A stretch of 64,000 bases of DNA from assembly GCF_030433675.1 (NCBI RefSeq), contig NZ_JAROCB010000002.1, positions 310,001 to 374,000 on the forward strand, in the 5' to 3' direction. The stretch's first letter is position 1. Each line of letters begins with the position of its first letter. This DNA is from Leifsonia virtsii (GTDB taxonomy: Bacteria; Actinomycetota; Actinomycetes; Actinomycetales; Microbacteriaceae). The notes below the pieces were generated by a model. It worked only from the letters and a program-made list of their open reading frames with translations, did no database searches and had not been told where the DNA came from. Position numbers and translations under genes: made by a program. Shown piece after piece: positions 41,787 through 50,354 of the stretch.

Positions 41787-43328
41787 TCAGGAGAGGGGGA
41801 GGGCGGCGGCGGCGCGGAGGGCGCCGGAGGCGACCAGGGCGTGCGCGGCCTCGATCTCGGGGGAGAGGTGGCGGTCGGGCCCGGCGCCCGGCACGACGGT
41901 GCGCAGGGCGGCGATGACGGCTCCGGTGCGCGGGCCGGGGCGGAGCGGGGCGCGCAGGTCGGCGGCGCGGGCCGCGGTCATCGCCTCGATCGCGATCACG
42001 CGGGCGAGTCCGTCGAGCGCGCGGCGCAGCTTGCGGGCGGCTGCCCAGCCCATCGACACGTGGTCCTCCTGCATGGCCGACGACGGGATGCTGTCCACCG
42101 ACGCCGGCGCCGCCAGCCGCTTCAACTCGGAGACGATGCCGGCCGCCGTGTACTGCGCGATCATCAGCCCGGAGTCGACGCCGACCTCGTGCGCCAGGAA
42201 CGGCGGGAGCCCCTGGTTGCGCGCAGGGTCGAGGAAGCGGTCGGTGCGCCGCTCGGACATGCTCGCGACATCCGCCACCGCGATGGCGAGGAAGTCGAGC
42301 ACGTACCCGACCGGGGCGCCGTGGAAGTTGCCGTTCGACTCCACCCGCCCGTCGAGGGTCAGGACCGGGTTGTCGACCGCGGAGGCGAGCTCGCGCCCGG
42401 CGACCAGCTCGGCGTGCGCGAGGGTGTCGCGCGCCGCGCCGTGCACCTGCGGGGAGCAGCGCAGCGAGTACGCGTCCTGCACGCGCGTGCACTCGGGTCC
42501 CTTGTGGCTCGCGACGATCGGGGAGCCGGCGAGCATGGCCCGAAGGTTCGCGGCCGAGACGGCCTGCCCGGCCTGAGGGCGCAGCCGCTGCAGGTCGTCG
42601 GCGAACACCGCGTCCGTTCCGAGCAGCGCCTCGACGCTCATCGCCGCAGCGATGTCGGCGTCGGTGAGGAGCCCGTGGAGGTCGTGGATGGCGAGGGCGA
42701 GCATGCCGAGCATCCCGTCGGTTCCGTTGATGAGCGCGAGGCCCTCCTTCTCGGCGAGCACGACCGGCGGTATGCCGGCCTCGGCCAGCGCGTCGCCGGC
42801 GTCGCGCAGTTCGCCGCCGACGCGGACGCTGCCCTCGCCCATCGCCGCGAGGGCGCAGTGGGCGAGCGGCGCGAGGTCGCCCGAGCAGCCGAGCGAGCCG
42901 TACTCGTGGACGACGGGCGTGATCCCGGCGTTGAGCAGCGCGGCGTACGTCTCGACGGTCTGCGGCCGGGCGCCGGTGCGGCCGGTCATCAGGGTGGAGA
43001 GCCGGAGCAGCATGAGCGCGCGGACCACCTCCTCCTCGACCTCCGGCCCGGAGCCGGCCGCGTGCGAACGGACGAGGCTCGCCTGCAGCTGCGCCCGGCG
43101 GTCGCCGGGGATGAACGTGGTGGCGAGAGCGCCGAAGCCGGTGGAGATGCCGTAGTGCGGCTCGGCGTCGTCGGCCAGCGCCTCGACGATCGCCCGGGAG
43201 GCGGCGACGCCGTCGAGCGCGGCGGGGTCGAGCTCGACGCGCGCGCCGTGGCGCGCGACGGCGACGACCTCGTCGATGGTCAGCGGGCCCGCGCCCACGG
43301 TCACGGTGATGGTCTGGGTCTGGAGCAT
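41787..43328 (-). CDS. hutH: Histidine ammonia-lyase
   Basis: HutH removes ammonia from histidine to give trans-urocanate, the first step of histidine catabolism. The 513-residue protein contains the MIO cofactor triad as Cys148-Ser149-Gly150 in [15 protein letters not shown], where many homologues have Ala-Ser-Gly. Cys is allowed at that position in the family signature. Other motifs are [10 protein letters not shown] and [15 protein letters not shown]. The ATG at 43326-43328 has only a weak ribosome binding site. It is divergent from the IclR regulator, with a palindromic operator between them. Confidence 0.97.
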   Translation of the reverse strand: MLQTQTITVTVGAGPLTIDEVVAVARHGARVELDPAALDGVAASRAIVEALADDAEPHYGISTGFGALATTFIPGDRRAQLQASLVRSHAAGSGPEVEEEVVRALMLLRLSTLMTGRTGARPQTVETYAALLNAGITPVVHEYGSLGCSGDLAPLAHCALAAMGEGSVRVGGELRDAGDALAEAGIPPVVLAEKEGLALINGTDGMLGMLALAIHDLHGLLTDADIAAAMSVEALLGTDAVFADDLQRLRPQAGQAVSAANLRAMLAGSPIVASHKGPECTRVQDAYSLRCSPQVHGAARDTLAHAELVAGRELASAVDNPVLTLDGRVESNGNFHGAPVGYVLDFLAIAVADVASMSERRTDRFLDPARNQGLPPFLAHEVGVDSGLMIAQYTAAGIVSELKRLAAPASVDSIPSSAMQEDHVSMGWAAARKLRRALDGLARVIAIEAMTAARAADLRAPLRPGPRTGAVIAALRTVVPGAGPDRHLSPEIEAAHALVASGALRAAAALPLS

Positions 43329-43382
43329 GCACCGATCATCGCGCCGGGCGACCGGAGGCGGACCGGGGCTAGGCTGCTCGGT

Positions 43383-43398
43383 GTCCGGTATCCCAGAC
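43383..43398. promoter_or_regulatory. Predicted hut regulon operator between hutH and the IclR gene
   Basis: GTCCGGTATCCCAGAC is a palindrome differing by one base from the site upstream of hutG. It lies 15 bp before the IclR start and about 55 bp before hutH, well placed to control both. Confidence 0.75.
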
Positions 43399-43412
43399 GA
43401 AGCGGAGGTGGG

Positions 43413-44171
43413 ATGAGCAAGGTCCCGGCGGCCGAGAACACGCTGCGCATCCTCGGCTTCCTCGGTGCCCAGCGCGGGCCGGTCCCCGCCGCCGCCATCG
43501 CGTCCGCGCTCGGGCTGCCGCGGTCCACGGTCTACCATCTGCTCGCGGTGCTGTCCGAGCACGGCTATGTGCTGCACTTCCCTGAGGCGCGCCGCTACGG
43601 GCTGGGGGTCGCCGCGTACGAACTCTCCAGCGGGTTCTCGCGGCAGCAGCCCCTGAGCCGGCTCGGGCGGCCGATCGTGGCCGCCCTCGTCGACGCGATC
43701 GGCGAGTCCGGTCACGTCGCGGTGCTGCACGGGCGCGACGTCGTCTACATCGTGGAGGAGCGGGCGCGCCGCCGGCCGCGCCTGGTCACGGACGTGGGCG
43801 TGCGGCTGCCCGCCCACCTGACGGCGAGCGGACGCGCGCTGCTGGCCACGCTGCCCGCCGAGCAGCTGCGGGCGCTGTACCCGGATGCCGCCGCCTTCGA
43901 GGATCGCACCGGCTCCGGTCCGCACTCGTATCCGGAGCTGCGCCGCCTCGTCGCGGAGGCGCGGGAGCGCGGCTACGCGACCGAGGACGGCGACGTGACC
44001 CCGGGCTTCGCCTCGGTCGCGGTGTCGGTGCGCGACCACGCCGGCTGGCCGGCCGCGGGCATCGCCGTCACCTTCCCGCGCGAGAACCTGCCGCCCGACG
44101 AATGGGACGCCCTGGCCGACCGGGTCCGCGCGGCGGCCGCGGAGCTCTCCCGCCGCATCCGGGGCAGCTGA
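43413..44171 (+). CDS. IclR-family regulator, probable regulator of histidine utilisation
   Basis: The 252-residue protein has an N-terminal winged helix (ENTLRILGFLGAQRGPVPAAAIASALGLPRSTVYHLL) and an IclR effector domain with HVAVLHGRDVVYIVEE and HLTASGRALLA. It is divergent from hutH and shares a palindromic operator with hutG, so it is the probable regulator of the hut regulon (a HutR-like role). The ATG follows GCGGAGGTGG. The inducer in other hut systems is urocanate or histidine; here it is unknown. Confidence 0.9.
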   Translation: MSKVPAAENTLRILGFLGAQRGPVPAAAIASALGLPRSTVYHLLAVLSEHGYVLHFPEARRYGLGVAAYELSSGFSRQQPLSRLGRPIVAALVDAIGESGHVAVLHGRDVVYIVEERARRRPRLVTDVGVRLPAHLTASGRALLATLPAEQLRALYPDAAAFEDRTGSGPHSYPELRRLVAEARERGYATEDGDVTPGFASVAVSVRDHAGWPAAGIAVTFPRENLPPDEWDALADRVRAAAAELSRRIRGS

Positions 44172-44198
44172 CCCGGCCCGCGCGGCCTGGCGCGCCGC

Positions 44199-44675
44199 TC
44201 AGGACGTGGGCGCGGCCTGCGGCAGCGGCTTCGCGTAGCAGACCGAGTACGGGTCGCCCGCGTAGGGGCCGAAGTTGGGGATGCGGACGTAACCCGCCCG
44301 CTCGTACAGCGCGATCGCCGCGTGCTGCAACGGGCCGGTCTCGAGCCGCAGCTCGGCGACCCCGGCGGCCGTGGCGACCTCCTCGACCGCGCCGAGCAGC
44401 TGCCGGGCAAGGCCCTGGCCCCGTGCGTCCTCGTGCACGAACATCCGCTTCAGCTCGGCCTCTCCCGACGCACCGAGAACGAGCGCTGCGATCCCCAGCG
44501 CACGGCCGTCGACCCGCGCCGCGAACACCGTGACGCCCGGCCTCTCCAGCTCCGCGACATCCAGCAGATAGCAGCTCTCGGCGGGGTAGAGCGAGAACGC
44601 GAACTCGTCGCTCAGCCGCAGCAGCTCCTCGAGGTCGGGCTGGCGAGGAGGCTCTGGGCGGATCACGGTCGGCAC
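44199..44675 (-). CDS. GNAT-family N-acetyltransferase
   Basis: The 158-residue protein has the GNAT acetyl-CoA signature ELKRMFVHEDARGQGLARQLL around residues 73-93 and the late motif LRLETGPLQHAAIALYERAGYVRI. The family transfers an acetyl group to an amine; the acceptor here is unknown. The GTG at 44673-44675 follows a GAGG-containing stretch. A longer in-frame ATG upstream would add 26 basic residues that look non-coding. It converges with the IclR gene. Confidence 0.88.
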   Translation of the reverse strand: MPTVIRPEPPRQPDLEELLRLSDEFAFSLYPAESCYLLDVAELERPGVTVFAARVDGRALGIAALVLGASGEAELKRMFVHEDARGQGLARQLLGAVEEVATAAGVAELRLETGPLQHAAIALYERAGYVRIPNFGPYAGDPYSVCYAKPLPQAAPTS

Positions 44676-44765
44676 GCCTCGATGGTAGCCGCGGCGTGTG
44701 ACGGCGGCGTTTCGTGCAGCGTGGGGGTGCGACCGGGAAGGCGTCGGCCGCACCCCCGCGCCGGC

Positions 44766-45353
44766 TCAGGCCCGGCTGGGCGTGCGGTTCTCTGCGCTGA
44801 CCATCCAGGCGAACTGCTCGAGCCGCTCGATGATCGCGTGCAGCAGGTCGGCCGAGGTCGGGTCCTCCTCGTCGACGTCGTCGTGCACGTCGCGCATGGT
44901 CCGGACGACCGCCTCAAGCCGCTCGGTGATCAGGTCGACCGTCTCGGTCGTGTCGACCTCGCCGTTCGGGAACTCGGGGAGGCTCGTCTGCTCGGCCACG
45001 GTCGCGCTGCGGCCGTCGGGGGTGGCGTGCAGCGCGCGCAGGCGCTCGGCGACGTCGTCGCTGAACTCGCGGGCGGCCTCCACGATCTCGTCCAGCTGCA
45101 GGTGCAGGTCGCGGAAGTTGCGGCCGACGACGTTCCAGTGCGCCTGCTTGCCCTGCAGGTGGAGCTCGATCAGGTCGACGTGCACACGCTGCAGGTTCTG
45201 CGCGAGCTCGGCCGAGGCGACGAAGCCGTGCTCGGCGTGCTCGCGCCGCGTGGGCGCGACGCCGACGGTGCTCGTGCGGCGCACGGCCGCGGTCTTCGGT
45301 GCGGTCTTCTTCGCGGTGCTCTTGCTCGCGGTCTTGGTCTGGCTTGCGGCCAC
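44766..45353 (-). CDS. Dps-family ferritin-like DNA-protection protein
   Basis: The 195-residue protein has a Lys/Ala/Thr-rich N-terminal tail (about 1-36) typical of DNA-binding Dps, then a four-helix ferritin-like domain. The ferroxidase motif is GKQAHWNVVGRNFRDLHLQLDEIVEAAREFSDDVAERL. Dps dodecamers store iron and shield DNA from oxidation. The GTG at 45351-45353 is preferred because AGAAGGGA lies about 7 bp upstream. An ATG at 45378-45380 would place that ribosome binding site inside the gene. Divergent from Hsp20, it fits a stress cluster. Confidence 0.88.
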   Translation of the reverse strand: MAASQTKTASKSTAKKTAPKTAAVRRTSTVGVAPTRREHAEHGFVASAELAQNLQRVHVDLIELHLQGKQAHWNVVGRNFRDLHLQLDEIVEAAREFSDDVAERLRALHATPDGRSATVAEQTSLPEFPNGEVDTTETVDLITERLEAVVRTMRDVHDDVDEEDPTSADLLHAIIERLEQFAWMVSAENRTPSRA

Positions 45354-45439
45354 GGTGGGTCCCTTCTGCTCGATGGACACCGGTCACCGTAGGCCTCGGC
45401 GAGCCGGGAGGGAACCGGGTTGACAGAGAGGGAAAGCAC

Positions 45440-45466
45440 TTGGCACTCTCCAATCGAGAGTGCTAA
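45440..45466. promoter_or_regulatory. CIRCE element (HrcA operator)
   Basis: TTGGCACTC (45440-45448), nine bases, then GAGTGCTAA (45458-45466) matches the CIRCE consensus TTAGCACTC-N9-GAGTGCTAA with one mismatch. TTGGCA and TAAAAT (45464-45469) with 18-bp spacing form a promoter that overlaps the whole element, so HrcA would repress the Hsp20 gene. Confidence 0.95.
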
Positions 45467-45533
45467 AATCTTGGGTCGAAAAGAGGGGCGAAAGAGCCCC
45501 TCACCAGCTCAATCGAAGAAAGGGGTACATCCG

Positions 45534-45962
45534 ATGGCCATGTCGTTCGATCCTTTCTCGCAGTTGGACCGGATCGCTCAGAGCGTCTTCGACACGAGCC
45601 GCCAGCCGCGCCTCATGCCGGTCGACCTGTTCCGTGAGGGCGACCGCTACATCCTGAACGCCGACCTGCCCGGCGCCGACCCGGCGTCGGTCGACGTCGA
45701 CGTCGACGGCCACCTCCTGACCATCCGCGCCGTGCGCAGCGCCGCCGACCGCGACGGCGCCCGGTGGCTCGCCCAGGAGCGGCCGTACGGCGCGTACCTG
45801 CGGCAGTTCACCATCGGCGACGACGTCGATCCCGAGGGCATCACCGCGTCGTACGACAACGGTGTGCTGAGCGTGATGATCCCGATCGCCGAGCGGGCGA
45901 AGCCGCGGAAGATCACGGTGGAGTCGACGCGCGGCAGGGACGCCAAGGCGGTCTCGGCCTAG
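45534..45962 (+). CDS. Hsp20-family small heat-shock protein
   Basis: The 142-residue protein has the alpha-crystallin domain from about residue 28 to 132, with VDLFREGDRYILNADLPGADP, the DVDGHLLTIRA strand and ASYDNGVLSVMIPI, where the GVLxxxxP motif is diagnostic. The C-terminal PRKITVES gives an I-x-V motif for oligomerisation. It holds unfolded proteins during heat or other stress. The ATG follows GAAAGGGG. The CIRCE element overlapping its promoter points to HrcA repression. Confidence 0.96.
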   Translation: MAMSFDPFSQLDRIAQSVFDTSRQPRLMPVDLFREGDRYILNADLPGADPASVDVDVDGHLLTIRAVRSAADRDGARWLAQERPYGAYLRQFTIGDDVDPEGITASYDNGVLSVMIPIAERAKPRKITVESTRGRDAKAVSA

Positions 45963-45995
45963 CGTCGCGGCGCCAGCAGCGCGGAGGGCGCGTCG

Positions 45996-46436
45996 TCAGA
46001 CGGCGGCGCGCCCCCGCGCCACCCACTCCAGGCGACGCAGGCTCTCCCGGTTGCGGATGTGCAGGATCGCGTCCGCGATCGCCTCCGGGATGAGCGCGAC
46101 CGGCCCGGAGTTCGGGAACTCCTCCATCCTGACCACGCACCCGCTGCCCCGCGGCCGCACCTCGATGATCACCCGCTCGGTGCCGAACGGGCGCGTCTTC
46201 GCCTCGAGCACCATCTTCCGCGGCGGCTCCCAGACATCGACCCTGGTCTCGTCGTTGAGCACGAGCGGCCAGACGCCGACCGAATGGTGCAGGCGCGAAC
46301 CGGTCGAGGGGTATCGGTCGTCGGCCGCGCGGAGCCGGGACGCGCCCACCACCCAGGTCGGATACACCCACGGGTCGGCGAGGGCGGAGAAGACCTGCTC
46401 CGGGGTGCAGGCCATGCGGCGGACGTTGACGGACAT
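45996..46436 (-). CDS. SRPBCC (START-like) family protein
   Basis: The 146-residue protein has the SRPBCC/polyketide-cyclase-like fold: MACTPEQVFSALADPWVYPTWVVGASRLR at the start, then alternating strands with ETRVDVWEPPRKMVLEAKTR and a C-terminal helix. Such proteins bind hydrophobic ligands in a deep pocket. Its start codon directly follows the stop codon of the upstream oxidoreductase, so the pair is co-translated. This suggests a shared lipid- or terpenoid-like substrate, which is inference only. Confidence 0.87.
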   Translation of the reverse strand: MSVNVRRMACTPEQVFSALADPWVYPTWVVGASRLRAADDRYPSTGSRLHHSVGVWPLVLNDETRVDVWEPPRKMVLEAKTRPFGTERVIIEVRPRGSGCVVRMEEFPNSGPVALIPEAIADAILHIRNRESLRRLEWVARGRAAV

Positions 46437-47978
46437 TCAGGGCTCCCGGAGGGTCGGCGGCGTGATGGAGTCGGGGATGGGGAACGGCGGGGGCGGCGCG
46501 GCGACCTGGTCCGGTGCGGGGGAGAGGTCGGGCATCCGCGTGACGCCGAACGCGTGCCGGAGCGCGCTGCGGGCCGCGTAGTAGCCGCCCAGTCCGTGCA
46601 CTCCCGGCCCGGGAGCGGCGGACGCGGAGGCCAGGTACAGCCCGTGGCCCGGCATCCGCCACGGGTCGGAGGAGAGCACAGGACGCGCGACCAGCTGGCC
46701 GAAGTCCGGCGAACCGGCCGAGATGTCGCCGCCGTGGTAGTTCGGGTTGTGCTGCTCCATCTGCGCCGCCGTCATCGTGGAGGTGCCCAGGATGAGGTCG
46801 CGGAAGCCCGGCGCGAACTGCTCGATGCGCCGGATGATCGCCTCGGTGCGGTCCTCGGCCGAACCGCGCGGCACGTGCGTGTACGTCCACAGCACGTGCT
46901 TGCCCGCGGGGGCACGCGTCCCGTCGAACAGGGACGGTTGCGACACCAGCACGTAGGGCGGGTCGCTCTCGCGGCCGGCGGCGACCGCGTTCTCGGCGGC
47001 GGCGATGTCGCGGCGGCTGCCGCCCAGGTGAACGGTGGCGGTCTCGAACAGCTCGGGGTTCGTCCACGGCACGGGCCCGGCCAACGCGAAGTCGGCCTTG
47101 AAGACGCCGTTGCCGTCGCGGAACCGCCCGACGCGGCGAAGGTAGCCGGGCGCGAGGCGGTCGCCGGCGAGGCGGGCCGCATCCGCCACGTGGGTGTCGA
47201 AGACGACGACGCGCGACTCCGGGAGCTCCGCCAGCGACTCGACCGGCGTCCCTGTCACCACCTGGCCGCCGTGCGCCTCGATGTCGGCGACCATCGCGTC
47301 CGCGATGGACTGGCTTCCGCCGGCCGGGATGGGCCAGCCGCGCGCGTGGGCGTACGTGGCGAGCGTGAGGCCGGCCGCTGCCCCCGCGACGCTCGGGAGC
47401 GGCAGCGTCGTGTGCGCCAACACGCCCGCGAGCAGGGCGCCGGGCGCCTCGGTGCGGAACGGGAGGCCCCACCACGGACCGCCCTGGGCGAGCGCAGTCA
47501 ACCCGAAGCGGGCGGCGACGAGTGGATGCCGCGGCACCTGCAGCAGCGCCGAGCCGGTGAACTGCGCCACGGCGTCCGCGTGCTCCACCAGAGGTCCGAG
47601 CAGGGCGCGCCAGGCAGGGCCGTCCACGCCGAGGTCCTCTGCCGTGCGCTCGAGGTCCAGGTACGCCATGGCGACCCTGCCGCCGTCGAGGGGGGTGCCG
47701 TAGGAGGCCGTCGGTACGACGAAGGGGACGCGCCGGGCCAGCCCGAAGCGGCGGAAGAAGCCGGAGGCGAAGGCCAGCGGGTGGACCGCGGAGCAGATGT
47801 CGTGCCGGAAACCCGGGAGGGTCACCTCCTCGGTCCGCAGCCCGCCGCCGACGGTCGCGTTGCGCTCGTAGACGCGGACGGAGAGGCCCGCGCGGGCGAG
47901 CGTCACCGCCGCGGACAGCCCGTTGGGGCCGGATCCGACGACGACGGCGTCCACGTGTTCGGCGGATGCAGAGCTCAT
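46437..47978 (-). CDS. Phytoene desaturase-like FAD oxidoreductase (PYROXD2-like)
   Basis: The 513-residue protein begins with a dinucleotide-binding motif AVVVGSGPNGLSAAVTLARAG and FRHDICSAVHPLAFASGFF. The latter is typical of the PYROXD2/CrtI-related group rather than true carotenoid desaturases. A late motif LYLASASAAPGPGVHGLGGYYAA closes the FAD site. It probably oxidises a lipid-like compound. No other carotenoid gene is nearby, so a carotenoid role is not supported. The ATG at 47976-47978 is chosen because the FAD motif starts 9 residues later. A SRPBCC gene follows immediately. Confidence 0.88.
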   Translation of the reverse strand: MSSASAEHVDAVVVGSGPNGLSAAVTLARAGLSVRVYERNATVGGGLRTEEVTLPGFRHDICSAVHPLAFASGFFRRFGLARRVPFVVPTASYGTPLDGGRVAMAYLDLERTAEDLGVDGPAWRALLGPLVEHADAVAQFTGSALLQVPRHPLVAARFGLTALAQGGPWWGLPFRTEAPGALLAGVLAHTTLPLPSVAGAAAGLTLATYAHARGWPIPAGGSQSIADAMVADIEAHGGQVVTGTPVESLAELPESRVVVFDTHVADAARLAGDRLAPGYLRRVGRFRDGNGVFKADFALAGPVPWTNPELFETATVHLGGSRRDIAAAENAVAAGRESDPPYVLVSQPSLFDGTRAPAGKHVLWTYTHVPRGSAEDRTEAIIRRIEQFAPGFRDLILGTSTMTAAQMEQHNPNYHGGDISAGSPDFGQLVARPVLSSDPWRMPGHGLYLASASAAPGPGVHGLGGYYAARSALRHAFGVTRMPDLSPAPDQVAAPPPPFPIPDSITPPTLREP

Positions 47979-48245
47979 ACGTCCCTGTATACCCCGGGGG
48001 ACGGCGGAGGCCGAGGGAGACCGGCAGCCCGCTCCCAGCATCCATCCGGTACAGTAGATCAGTCGGCTCTTGACACCGCGCCTGCCGCGCGGATGGGTTT
48101 GTCAGTCAAGTGGGCCGGTTCCGCACCCGATCGGCGGTGTGGATCACATCAATCGTGAACGGCCCCGGACACAGTTCGCCCGGGAATCATTCGGTGCGTT
48201 TCGGCGTGCCGCCGCGCACTCAAGACCAACCCAGAAAGCACATCC

Positions 48246-50279
48246 ATGCCCGGATACAACAAAGACCGACGATCGCAGCCCTCCCGCGGCGGCGCCCCCA
48301 AGGGCGGCCAGCGGAGCCCGAAGCACCGCGGCTACCGCGCCGAGGAGACGGCTGCGCCCAAGAAGGCGCGCTGGAACGCGGAGGACCGCGCCGCGCGCGG
48401 CCGTGCCGTCTACGGCGCCCGCGACGACAGTGCCGGCGGCCGTGGCCGCGGCGAGCGACCCAACTGGGAGCCCCGCGGCAAGGACGCGCGCCGCACCGAG
48501 CGTGTGTGGGAGGAGCGGGCGCCGCGCCGCGACCGCGACGACCGTCCGCGTCGCGAGTACGACGACCGTCCGCGTCGCCAGTTCGACGACCGCGCGGAGC
48601 GTCCGCGTCGTGACTACGACGACCGTCCGCAGCGCCGGTTCGAGGACCGCTCGGAGCGTCCGCGCCGGGATGCCGGCGACCGTGCCGAGCGTCCGCGTCG
48701 CGAGTACGACGACCGACCGCGTCGCCGGTTCGACGACCGTGCCGAGCGTCCGCGTCGCTCGTTCGACGACCGCGCCGACCGTCCGCGTCGCGACAACGAC
48801 GACCGTCCGCGTCGTCAGTTCGACGACCGTGCCGAGCGTCCGCGTCGCTCGTTCGACGACCGTCCGCGTCGCCAGTTCGACGACCGTGCCGACCGTCCGC
48901 GCCGCGAGTACGACGACCGTCCGCGTCGCCAGTTCGACGACCGTGCCGACCGTCCGCGCCGTTCGTTCGACGACCGCGCCGACCGTCCCCGCCGTGACTC
49001 CTCCTTCTACCCGTCGCGCGACGAGAAGCCGGCCTTCCAGCCGACCGACGACGTCGTGCTCGAGCGGCTCGAGGCGGAGGCCATCCAGGCCGAGGACGTC
49101 GACGGCGTGACCTTCGCCGACCTGGGCCTCGGCGGCAACATCGTCCGCGCGCTGGCCGAGCTCGGCGCCGACAAGCCGTTCCCGATCCAGGCCGCCACCG
49201 CCCCCGACGTGCTCGCGGGCAAGGACGTGCTCGGCCGCGGCCGCACCGGCTCCGGCAAGACCATCGCCTTCGGCGCCCCGCTCGCCGAGCGGCTCATGCA
49301 GCTGTGGGCGGAGTCGGGCAAGTCGGGCGGCAAGCGCCAGCTGGGCCGTGCCCCGCGCGCGCTGATCCTCGCCCCGACCCGTGAGCTCGCGCTCCAGATC
49401 GACCGCACCGTGCAGCCGATCGCGCGCAGCGTCGGCCTCTTCACCACGCAGATCTACGGCGGTGTCCCGCAGGGCCGCCAGGTGGGCGCGCTGCAGCGCG
49501 GCGTCGACATCGTGATCGGCACCCCCGGCCGCATCGAGGACCTCGTGGAGCAGGGCCGTCTCGACCTCAGCGAGGTCGTCATCACGGTGCTCGACGAGGC
49601 CGACCACATGTGCGACCTGGGCTTCCTGGAGCCGGTGCAGCGCATCCTGCGTCACACCGCGGAGGGCGGCCAGAAGCTGCTCTTCTCCGCCACGCTCGAC
49701 TCCGGTGTCGCGCAGCTCGTCGACGAGTTCCTCGTCGACCCGGCCGTGCACGAGGTGGCGGGCGAGGACCAGGCGTCCTCGACCATCGACCACCGCGTGC
49801 TGGTGATCGAGCACCGCGACAAGGGCGCGATCATCGAGCAGCTCGCCGACCGCGACGGCAAGACCCTGGTCTTCGCCCGCACCCGCGCCTTCGCCGAGAT
49901 GCTCGCCGACCAGCTGGAGGACGCCGGCATCCCCGCCGTCAGCCTGCACGGCGACCTGAACCAGTCGCGCCGCACGCGCAACCTGGCGCAGCTCACCAGC
50001 GGCCGGGTGAACGTGCTGGTGGCGACCGACGTCGCCGCCCGCGGCATCCACGTCGACGACATCGACCTGGTCATCCAGGCCGACGCTCCGGACGAGTACA
50101 AGACCTACCTGCACCGCTCCGGCCGCACCGGCCGCGCCGGCAAGCAGGGCACGGTCGTCACCCTCATCCCGAAGCACCGCCAGCGCCGCATGAACGAGCT
50201 GCTCGGCCGCGCCGAGATCGAGGCGGAGTTCGTGCCCACCGCCCCCGGCGACGACCTGCTCCTCACCCTGGCGCAGTAA
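48246..50279 (+). CDS. DEAD-box RNA helicase with long repetitive N-terminal domain
   Basis: The 677-residue helicase has a basic N-terminus. About residues 95-255 are a disordered region of tandem DDRxRRxFDDR-A-E/D-RPRR units, very rich in Arg and Asp. The helicase core follows: [14 protein letters not shown] Q-motif region, Walker A GRTGSGKT (about 331-338), [19 protein letters not shown] (about 450), FSATL (about 480), [14 protein letters not shown] and [13 protein letters not shown]. It likely remodels structured RNA or ribosomal RNA, perhaps in cold. A TACAGT box at 48050-48055 suggests a leader of about 180 nt. The ATG has a weak GAAAG ribosome binding site. Confidence 0.93.
   Translation: MPGYNKDRRSQPSRGGAPKGGQRSPKHRGYRAEETAAPKKARWNAEDRAARGRAVYGARDDSAGGRGRGERPNWEPRGKDARRTERVWEERAPRRDRDDRPRREYDDRPRRQFDDRAERPRRDYDDRPQRRFEDRSERPRRDAGDRAERPRREYDDRPRRRFDDRAERPRRSFDDRADRPRRDNDDRPRRQFDDRAERPRRSFDDRPRRQFDDRADRPRREYDDRPRRQFDDRADRPRRSFDDRADRPRRDSSFYPSRDEKPAFQPTDDVVLERLEAEAIQAEDVDGVTFADLGLGGNIVRALAELGADKPFPIQAATAPDVLAGKDVLGRGRTGSGKTIAFGAPLAERLMQLWAESGKSGGKRQLGRAPRALILAPTRELALQIDRTVQPIARSVGLFTTQIYGGVPQGRQVGALQRGVDIVIGTPGRIEDLVEQGRLDLSEVVITVLDEADHMCDLGFLEPVQRILRHTAEGGQKLLFSATLDSGVAQLVDEFLVDPAVHEVAGEDQASSTIDHRVLVIEHRDKGAIIEQLADRDGKTLVFARTRAFAEMLADQLEDAGIPAVSLHGDLNQSRRTRNLAQLTSGRVNVLVATDVAARGIHVDDIDLVIQADAPDEYKTYLHRSGRTGRAGKQGTVVTLIPKHRQRRMNELLGRAEIEAEFVPTAPGDDLLLTLAQ
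48538..48997 (+). repeat. Tandem repeats encoding the Arg/Asp-rich helicase N-terminus
   Basis: The DNA consists of degenerate units such as GACGACCGTGCCGAGCG followed by TCCGCGTCGC, repeated with small variations over about 460 bp. Units alternate [30 protein letters not shown] and similar. The nucleotide identity between units is high enough for slippage or recombination to change copy number. Confidence 0.85.
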
Positions 50280-50295
50280 CCGACCCGCCAAGCTC

Positions 50296-50354
50296 AGAGC
50301 TCCTGAGTTCTTCGACCGTTTCGCAGCGATTCGGTCGAAGAACTCAGGAGCTCT
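50296..50354. repeat. Gene-end hairpin element, copy 4
   Basis: The perfect 23-bp arms 50296-50318 and 50332-50354 carry the same AGCTCCTGAGTTCTTCGA core, with a 13-nt loop. It lies between the convergent helicase and MarR genes. The right arm contains the MarR stop codon and the last three or four codons, so the element supplies the MarR C-terminus. Confidence 0.9.

Noticed and set aside
46437-47978. Carotenoid biosynthesis (crtI)
   Set aside because: The motif pattern matches the PYROXD2-like group and no crtB, crtE or related gene lies nearby.
48538-48997. CRISPR-like regular repeats
   Set aside because: The repeats are in frame in the helicase gene, lack unique spacers and encode a regular Arg/Asp-rich protein pattern.
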